Shown piece by piece: positions 55,357 to 64,000 of a stretch of DNA of 64,000 nt. The notes beneath the pieces were generated by a model. It saw only the letters and a program-made list of their open reading frames with translations, did not search any database and was not told the DNA's origin. Each line of letters opens with the position of its first letter. Position 1 is the stretch's first letter. This stretch comes from Phanerodontia chrysosporium (Eukaryota; Basidiomycota; Agaricomycetes; Polyporales; Phanerochaetaceae): the NCBI GenBank assembly GCA_001910725.1, contig MJGA01000003.1:310001-374000 (forward strand), in the 5' to 3' direction. The position numbers and the translations under genes are program-made.

Positions 55357-55688
55357 CCCCCCCACTACCAGCGAGGACTGGTAAAGCGAGGAACCTCCCC
55401 AGACTCTTCTTCAGGGGGCCCTTGTCCTGTCGGCTATGCTATCGAACATCCCTGAAGCGATTCAGGACCAGCCCTGGATGCTCAATTCAATTGCGGAGGA
55501 TTCATGTCCTCGAATGCAGCCGGAGAGATCGCGGTTAGGCGTACCTAGTGCATATCGCCGGGCGCTCTGGAATCTAGGACTTGAGGTTGATGCGTTCGGC
55601 ATCGGACAACGAGGTTCGTAGTTTGTGATAGCATTTCTCTTTAGCATAGATTACAACATCGCAGGGGTGTAAGCACGTCAATGTAAAT
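55357..55688. other. Spacer right of the transposon
   Basis: About 330 bp between the transposon and the mcr1 stop. Before insertion this was the upstream region of secreted-protein member D. A C-run (CCCCCCC) lies at 55357-55363. No gene is seen. Confidence 0.4.
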
Positions 55689-57025
55689 CTAGAACTTGAA
55701 GACCTGGAAAAATGTCGTAAGATAATCAGCATGTGGCCGGCTCCGAGAGGCCCTTTCCGTACCTGATCCTCCGTGTAGCCCAGCTCCTTGAGAATACCAC
55801 CGACCGCACCCTGCTTCATGCCGTCCTTCTTGCCGCACACGCTCGCGACCTGACCAGGGGGTCCGCACACCATGATCTTGACCTTCTCCGCGAGCGACGG
55901 GGGCGGGATGTGCTGCTGGATGAGCGTCTTGTTCACGTAGCCGACGGGGCCCTTCCAGTCGCCTTCGGCCTTGTCGACAGTGTATACGACGTTGAAGGTG
56001 TCAGGGTGTTTTGCCTTCAGCTCGTCGAACCGCTCCTTCAGCAGGATGTCCTTGGGCGTGACGTTTGCGAAGATGAGCGTGAAGCGTGTCTTGTTCTCCG
56101 GGTCCGATAGAGCCTTGTGCAGGATCTGGTACATAGGCGTACTGATGGAGACGGTCAGCTTTGAATGACGACGGACACGCAGTAAATGGTACGCACATTC
56201 CACTACCGCCAGCGATCATGCCGACTTCTTCCCACTTGTTCTCTAGAAGATTGTGAGCTCGATTCTTCTTCAGCAGCGGCAACCAACCGGAGACATACTC
56301 TCGTAGGGAATCTTCATGATGGGGCCCTTGATGGCGAGGCTCTCACCAGGCTTGAGGCCATGGATGTGGTTTGACATCTTGCCGGACTCATACCGCTTGA
56401 TGAGGAAGTGCAGCTCGCCCTCAAGTTCGGAGGGCGAGATGGGGGTGTACGGGCGAACGATGGGCTTGCCGTTGTTGCCAACCAGGGGAGCGGGGGAGTC
56501 ACTCGCCGACTTAACGACGACGCAAGAAGCGACAGGGAGCAGGGAAGCCTGGTCATCCGGGAGCTCGAAGACATATCTGCGCAGCCGTTAAACTCCATCT
56601 GTGGTGTTCGGGTGATATAGGGTTTACGCACGTCGCCGTGTTGTGGTTGTATGGCTCTACACGCTTGAGCTTGAAGTCGACAAAGTTCTCGGGGTCAAGC
56701 GGGCTCTTTTCTTGCACCTTGCGAACCTTGGCCTTGACTTCCTCCTTGCCGCTGCGGTCAAGGTAAAGGTATGCACCAAGACCGACTACACCTGCAAAGG
56801 GATGAGGATACGCTGACGCTGCCACGTAGCACGACGCGTACCAGCACCAAGGAAGTACAGGGGCGCATTAGACGACTTCTTCGGCGCGGGGGGAGGCGTC
56901 GAAGTAGTCGAGTTGAAGCGACGCGCGTTGGCGACCTAGGACGCGTCGGGATGAGGTACACCCTTGCAAAACTGGTGGAAACATACGATAGTACGCGCCC
57001 TGAAGGATGCCCGAACAAACGACAT
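55689..57025 (-). CDS. mcr1: NADH-cytochrome b5 reductase, mitochondrial type (Mcr1)
   Basis: An FAD enzyme that passes electrons from NADH to cytochrome b5. ATG at 57023-57025 (MSFVRASFRARTIV) starts an Arg-rich targeting leader. Then VANARRFNSTTSTPPPAPKK precedes a membrane segment NAPLYFLGAGVVGLGAYLYL. The frame between leader and this part is broken near 56940 by a stop, which a one-base change or a small intron would resolve. The FAD domain has KPIVRPYTPISPSELEGELH and FLIKRYESGKMSNHIHGLKP. The NADH domain has GMIAGGSGMTPMYQILHKAL, TRFTLIFANVTPKDILLKER and KIMVCGPPGQVASVCG. The last exon adds VFKF before TAG at 55689-55691. The Pro-rich linker and the single membrane segment favour Mcr1 over the ER form Cbr1. 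Confidence 0.87.
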
Positions 57026-57725
57026 GGTTAGCAGCAGGTCCTCGACGGTGGTCGTCGAGAGTGGTGGGAAGGAGGGAGCGACTCGCGGCAAGCGTGTTTG
57101 TCATCTCACGCGCCGCGGACCCGATATCCCACGGCTGCTCGGCCACAGCAGACACATGTCTGTTATTTCTTTTTTTCTACAGCTCTTCGTCCGGTATAAC
57201 GTCTGTTATTTTGTTGTCTAGAAAACATAAACTACGTCCTGGGCACAGTGAGCAGTAACAGGCTGTGTTCCTGACGGTACGGTGCGGTCTGGGCGCCGCT
57301 TTCCAGAGGGAGCATCAATTTCCGTCGATGGGCGCCTTGTAAGCCAACTACGTCATAGGTACGCTCATGCGCAGAGTAAAAAATGGGAGGAATATTCAGC
57401 GGGAGTCGGGGGAGGGCGCAGTTTTTCGGGGAGGCAAGAGGGAGCGGACGGGATGCTGCAGAAATATTTCGAGGCGTCCAAGGGGCAGAGTGAGGCCGCG
57501 GCTGGGTGGGAGGGAGCAGGAGGAACGGGTTAGGGGCTGCTTACATAAGCGATGACGGGGTGATAATGGACTGGGTTGTAGTGGAACCGTTTTGCGTCGT
57601 TAGTCGCTATATCATCCTCTCACTCGCTCAGCCTCCTGCACACCCAGACCCAGCTTACCTTCTACCGTCCACCAACTCCACTCAATCCAGTCTCTCCTCG
57701 TCGCTCCGCTCGACGCCCCGTACAG
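57026..57725. other. Divergent promoter region of mcr1 and hog1
   Basis: About 700 bp between divergent starts. The stretch 57370-57540 is purine-rich (many GGA/GGG), and 57640-57720 is C/T-rich before the hog1 ATG. No gene is seen. Confidence 0.5.
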
Positions 57726-59537
<1,812 letters not shown>

Positions 59538-60905
59538 ACACCACGAAAGACGACAATGCCTGTGTACGATGGCCTGGACTTACTGTATCAAATTCACCGT
59601 TAGATGCGCCTGTCCCCCAGTACCAATCATCTGCCGCTAATACCACTCCCCGTTCTGCGCGACCCATTCCCCCCTCATCCTGGGTGTCGACGTCACTTAT
59701 CTGTTCAGTCTGGTTCCCGCTGAGGACTCACTTCATCTTCTCATCGCGCGCTCTATCGATCCTGTCGGTTTGGTTCCCCAGTTCGTTTCTCTCCCGGAGA
59801 CCGTCCGTTGTTGGGTCTGCCGTCGTTTTCACCATCACACGCGTTGTACATCCTTCCCCGTCTCGACTCGGAGCCCCGTCGGCCTCTGTATCCCCACCTC
59901 CTCGCACCTCAGATCCCGTGATGTCCCTTGCTGTTCGCCTTTCTGTAGTCTCTGAACTCTGTTTCTCGATTCGCGAAATGTACGACCACCCCGGCCCGAG
60001 TATATAAACGTGTTTTGGGCGACACTCCGTGCGCAGACGGGTCCTCGTCGTACAAACGCTTTTGGTCTATGCCTGCGAGCACGTTCGATAGTGTGTGAGG
60101 TCGAGGTATTTCCGCCACAGGCTATATCTCTAAGAGAACACATGCTTTCACATTATCGCCAGCGAGTGGCGAAACATTCTCGTTTCTGAGAGCAGCAAAT
60201 ATAAAGACGTCTTTGTGTACGTGTGGGCCTACACCCCCGCCACCCTGCGCACGGTGAGAGCTTCCCATGCATACTTCCTTATGCTCCGAGTCTGCGCGCC
60301 CGCGAGAGTACCGTCGATGATTGCACTGACTGTGCTGATTTAATGGTCTGAGCTGCCCTAGACACGCAGCAGATGAACACAGATTCCCGATGAGACGGGC
60401 CGCGTGTGGCGCTGCACTGCCAGCATGGAATCTCGTGAGCTGACTTCTGTCTTGTGCAGGGTCTCGGACGCGACTCCATGGGGATGGCGGTGGCGGCGGC
60501 TTCTGCGCGTGCTTGAGTTCATTTTGCTCGGAATGTGATATTCTCGAGAGGCTTGGCTGGGATGGAGTCGGACATGGGTCTCGGGACGCTGAGTATCGTG
60601 CTGACTGCTCTCCGTGCCTCGTGCCTCGCTCCCCCCTGAAGTGTGTGCAACATAAAGCTTTCGTTACAGTAAATACATTTCGTTAAATACATAAGTGCTT
60701 GATACAGGATGTGCTACAGGCGATGTCTCCGCAGATGTCCATGGCAGATGCTGGATGCGATGTCCGTGATTTTGGGGTTTGAGAATAAGTATGCAAGTAG
60801 GGAGAAATAAGATAGTATGTGTCGAGGCGTGCATGTGTGTGAAGAGTCCGCGTCTCCGTATAATAAGGTCGTCAAGGCCGTGAACGGTCATGAGCGAGGG
60901 CATCA
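59538..60905. other. Intergenic region with an orphan TATA box
   Basis: About 1.37 kb between convergent stops. A strong TATATAAA lies at 60000-60007, followed after about 60 bp by only a tiny ORF (MPASTFDSV). This could be a promoter of a non-coding transcript or a chance match. No conserved coding signal was found. Confidence 0.4.
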
Positions 60906-61461
60906 TCAGGTGCTGAGTTCGAGGACGTGGATGATTGGGAACTCTGGGCTGAAGTTGCCCGAGTCGCCGAACACTACGAGGTCGTCAATCCACGAGATAC
61001 TCCACCACATTGCACATCACGACTCACGGACGAAAGAGTAGTCAAATGCTGTATCGACGACTGGCACGGTGATCTCTTGCCAGCCCTGGAGGATGTTGAA
61101 GCCCTGGGCAATCGGATTCTCTGCAGACCACGTCAGTTTGAGATGCAGAGAATAACTACAGACGACGCACCGATGCCAATGAGCCGGCCAGCTTTTGCTA
61201 GTACGATCTTCCCGATGGGGTTCGTGATTTGTGCAGGCGCGTCGTCCGTCTCCCTGGACAGTCTCTTCAGCTTGCCGTCGAAGAGAACACAGGCAATACG
61301 CACCAGGTAACATTGTACCGCTGTCCGGTCCTCAGGATGGTGCCGGCATGGGGGTTAGTGATGTGTGGCACGAAGACGTCGCGCTTCGTGACGGGGCTGG
61401 CGGAGACGAGGGCGACGAGGGCGAGGAAGAGGAGAGCGACGGCGTGCGTGAAGGACTTCAT
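60906..61461 (-). CDS. Small secreted protein with Kre9/KNH-type domain
   Basis: A signal peptide (MKSFTHAVALLFLALVALVS, cut near SASP) and a possible Kex2-like KR site precede the domain VFVPHITNPHAGTILRTGQR + YNVTW. A canonical intron (61267-61316 region) joins ETDDAPAQITNPIGKIVLAK and AGRLIGI. Further exons give ENPIAQGFNILQGWQEITVP, VVDTAFDYSFV + LFGDSGNFSPEFPIIHVLEL, ending ST and TGA at 60906-60908. The pattern ITNP...G(x)YNVTW...SGNFSP is the Ser-Thr-rich/Kre9 N-terminal domain common in agaricomycete secreted proteins. It is probably a wall-associated or secreted protein. It lacks the long Ser/Thr tail and GPI signal of larger members. Confidence 0.75.
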
Positions 61462-62201
61462 AACGGTCAGGCAACGAGAGATTAAAGAATTAAAAGGCGA
61501 TGGGGGTTAGTTGTAAAAGGATGCGGTGGTCAATAGTGTGCTGAAGGGCCAGCGAGACATCCGCCAGCCTATATAGCTTCCCTCCCGACTCCCGCCACAC
61601 CCGTCACGCATTGCGCCGTACTGGATCGCACAGGAGTCGGGCGCGGCGGCCTCGCCCCGGGGCCCGCGTTGACCCTGGCTTCGCGCGGCCCTCGGAACGA
61701 CTCCTGCGCCCCAAGCCGCCCTGGCAAGCAGAGCCTCCAGGGGAAGAGACGTGGGCACCACAGCAAACGCGGGCGATCGGTGAACAAGCACGGCCGAGGC
61801 GCGGTTCTCAGACACCCGCAGACTTCGCAGGCGCGTTCTCGGGCGTCGACGGTGCGGGCTCGAGCCCCTGTGCGCAGAGGCCCCAGGTGTTTCAGCGTCT
61901 GCCATGGACAGCCAGCGCGTTGCGAATATGGCCTTGGGTAGAGCTCGTAAGCAAGAGAAGGCCTCGTGCGCGTGCTTGGTGAGTCAGGAAGGAAGGCAGG
62001 CCGGCGCACCTTGCCAGGTCCCGCCGGCAGACTCGGTCGTTCATAGGAGAAGAGGATGGAGCGCAGCGCCAAGACTGGTCGTAACATTTCGTGACGAAGT
62101 CATGTATCGACAAAATCTGCGGTATGCAAAGGTAGGATCATTACAAAAAGATACCATGTACAATAAAAGAAAATATCCTGAATAAGTTACCCTGTCCGAT
62201 G
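61462..62201. other. Intergenic region
   Basis: About 740 bp. A TATATA (61568-61573) about 107 bp upstream of the Kre9-domain gene may be its TATA box. The stretch 61620-61880 is GC-rich and open on both strands with no domain, so I do not call a gene there. Confidence 0.45.
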
Positions 62202-64000
62202 TCAAGCCAGTCGTGCCTTGTCGACACTCGTCCTGGTCGTGCTGCTAGTTAGACTGGCGTGCTTGTTTTCCGACGATAACAAGCTGTCCGATGAAATGGA
62301 GTCGTTTGCAAAATGGATGGACGCGCGCGTCGTTAGCGCGTTGAGCGGAATTGTACTTGAGGATGCGGGTGGAACGTTGAGCGACGGCGAGCGTGAGGTC
62401 ATCGTACTAGGTGAAGCCACTCGCTGTTTCTCGTAATGTTGTCGTCGTCTGAGGCTTCGATGATCTCGACATGGCCTTTCTCGGCGTCGCTTGCGTCGTG
62501 CATGGGCTGGAACCGACTGCTCTTCGGCGTCACCCAGTGCCCAGACAGCCAGCTGGGCCGCACATTTGTGCTTGCACGGTCGTCGGTACCCTGGCTCATG
62601 GTACTGCGCGTTGCGTGGCTGGCGGCAGAAAGGGCACGGATACGCCGCTTTGCGCGGATAATTGTGCCGATGGCCCCAAATGTCCCGCGCAGAGCGTCAA
62701 TACCAGGCTCTTCGGACTTCTCCACAATTTCGCGGGTCGACTGAACGTCTGAATCAAAGCTCCAGTCGAAGTCGTCAGGGTTGCCATCGCTGTGAACATG
62801 GTGTCGCAAATGAAGTTGAGGAGCTGCGTCGCTGTCGGTGTGGCCATGGCCATGGCTATGTGCGTGATGGGACGGGACGTTGGAAGTGCGAGAGCGTGCT
62901 TCGGAGTGGTGAGATCTGAATGAAGTTGCGCGGCGGAGGGTAGCTCTTCGTGCAGCATTAGGGTCTGCCTCTGCACGAGCGACCTCAAGCCACAGGGTAG
63001 TGTGTTCATCAACCTAATGATCAAGCATAAGAATTTAGTTCTACATGGTGACGACAGGCTCACCTTCTGCAGTTTCCGGGGATCGACTTTGGACATTTGT
63101 AGGATGAAGATGCCAGAGCAAATAACAAAAAAGGCGAGGACGACAGTAATTATCTGAGTCGCGCTGGCCTTCAAGCCTTGATAGAGAATCTACCGGTTCT
63201 CAGTAACGGTGTGGAATGAGGGCGATAGTTTATTTGTTGACTCACGACAGAGGTGACCAGTGTGCAGAACGTGACTGCATTACGATCAATACTTGGTTCG
63301 GAATAGACATATATGCCGAAAGACTCACATAAGACATAGTACGTGGGAGTGACTTCATGGACATGTCAGTGACCTGCACATTTCAACTTGCTTAGACTTG
63401 ACGTACCCATAGCTGTGAACTTGAGTTAACACCGATCTGTCGCATGCAGTAGAGATCGCTTACCTGTATTGTACATTGCCAACGCTACATTGAGATAGTA
63501 TATCTCGGTCACTGCGATTGAACGTCAGTAGCAAGTTAATAACGCACTGGCTCAGACTTACAAAGAGTGATGACGACCAGTATCATGAGGAAGTAGATGA
63601 ACCAGTTCTTAAACTGGGGGGACGTGGTGAGCCGCAGCATTCATAGTAAACGAATGAACTAACCTGATTATGGCCTCGAATGCTAGTCAAAATGCAGGCA
63701 CCAAGCCTTGGGTACAGCTCACGCTGATGCCCCAATTAGACTGCATATGCCGATGTCTGCTCGCTCTAGTCAATGTCTGAAATGCACACGTCGCAGCAGA
63801 ATTGACTGACAAGGTAACATGCTCTTCTTCCCGTATTTGGGCGCGACCCAGACGGCGAGAACGACGGCAGCTACGATGAGCACGCCGGCATAGCTCAAGA
63901 ACCACGGCGTTACAAAGAGCTCGCGAAAGCCGTCAATGGTGTTCACGCTCTGCTCTTCGGGACCGTTCAGCGCGAGAATTGAGGAACCTATGAGACATTG
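62202..64000 (-). CDS. NIPA-type magnesium transporter, 5' end outside window
   Basis: NIPA proteins are multi-pass membrane proteins linked to Mg2+ transport. Entering from the right edge are a luminal segment with EQSVNTIDGFRELFVTPWFL, a helix SYAGVLIVAAVVLAVWVAPK, GISVSCTQGLGA, FKNWFIYFLMILVVITLVTE, IYYLNVALAMYNTAMV and YYVFFGISVYSEPSIDRN. The last helix reads ATQIITVVLAFFVICSGIFI, then LQMSKVDPRKLQKV. The cytosolic tail is His-rich (SHHAHSHGHGHTDSD) and Ser-rich, with DDFDWSFDSDVQSTREIVEK. As written the frame stops at 62399. After a one-base shift near 62415 it could continue to 62202 with a Ser-rich end (KARLA). Exons are small, with introns of 50-60 bp. Confidence 0.82.

Noticed and set aside
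61569..62087. 172-codon minus-strand ORF
   Set aside because: It lies in a GC-rich spacer with overlapping open frames on both strands, has no domain, and overlaps the promoter of the Kre9-domain gene.

Overview
This 64 kb window is nuclear DNA from a filamentous basidiomycete, most likely a wood-decay or mushroom-forming agaricomycete. I infer this from dense genes on both strands, introns of about 50-75 bp, a FunK1 fungal protein kinase, a CPL1/priA-type cysteine-rich secreted protein, a Hog1 MAP kinase, an MHYT hybrid histidine kinase and a Mutator-like DNA transposon. No species can be named from sequence alone.

Layout. 1-12.5 kb: the end of an unrecognised gene, a Gfd2-like DEDDh nuclease-fold protein (-), the ubiquilin Dsk2 (+), a FunK1 kinase (+) with a decayed FunK1 tail behind it, tRNA-dihydrouridine synthase Dus1 (-) and a NOPCHAP1/DUF4598-like protein (+). 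13-20 kb: an MHYT hybrid histidine kinase (+) and Exonuclease V (-). 20-25.5 kb is poor in recognisable genes and holds a CPL1-like secreted protein. 25.6-39 kb: a Ubp2-like ubiquitin hydrolase (+), an ABC-class ATPase (-), a small unknown protein (-), methylcrotonoyl-CoA carboxylase alpha (-) and a BTB protein (-). 39-42 kb: two tandem short-chain dehydrogenases (-). 43-45 kb: a membrane protein with an aspartic-protease-like fold (+). 45.5-50.6 kb: a tandem array of four related secreted-protein genes (-), one of them decayed. 50.68-55.35 kb: a complete Mutator-like element with 9-bp target-site duplications and a tandemly duplicated left end. 55.7-64 kb: NADH-cytochrome b5 reductase Mcr1 (-), Hog1 (+), a Kre9/KNH-domain secreted protein (-) and a NIPA-type magnesium transporter that runs off the right edge (-).

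The genes are mostly unrelated housekeeping and lineage-specific functions. The histidine kinase and Hog1 could belong to one stress-signalling network, since fungal hybrid kinases commonly feed Hog1, but nothing here links these two directly. The most unusual parts are the secreted-protein array with the transposon in the promoter of its last member, and the transposon's duplicated, TIR-containing end.

Sequence quality. At least a dozen otherwise conserved genes contain apparent one-base deletions, often in short homopolymers. Both dehydrogenases, the secreted-protein copies, Dsk2 and the ubiquitin hydrolase are affected. This looks more like uncorrected long-read indel error than mass gene decay. 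Coordinates below are gene extents from start to stop codon, including introns.
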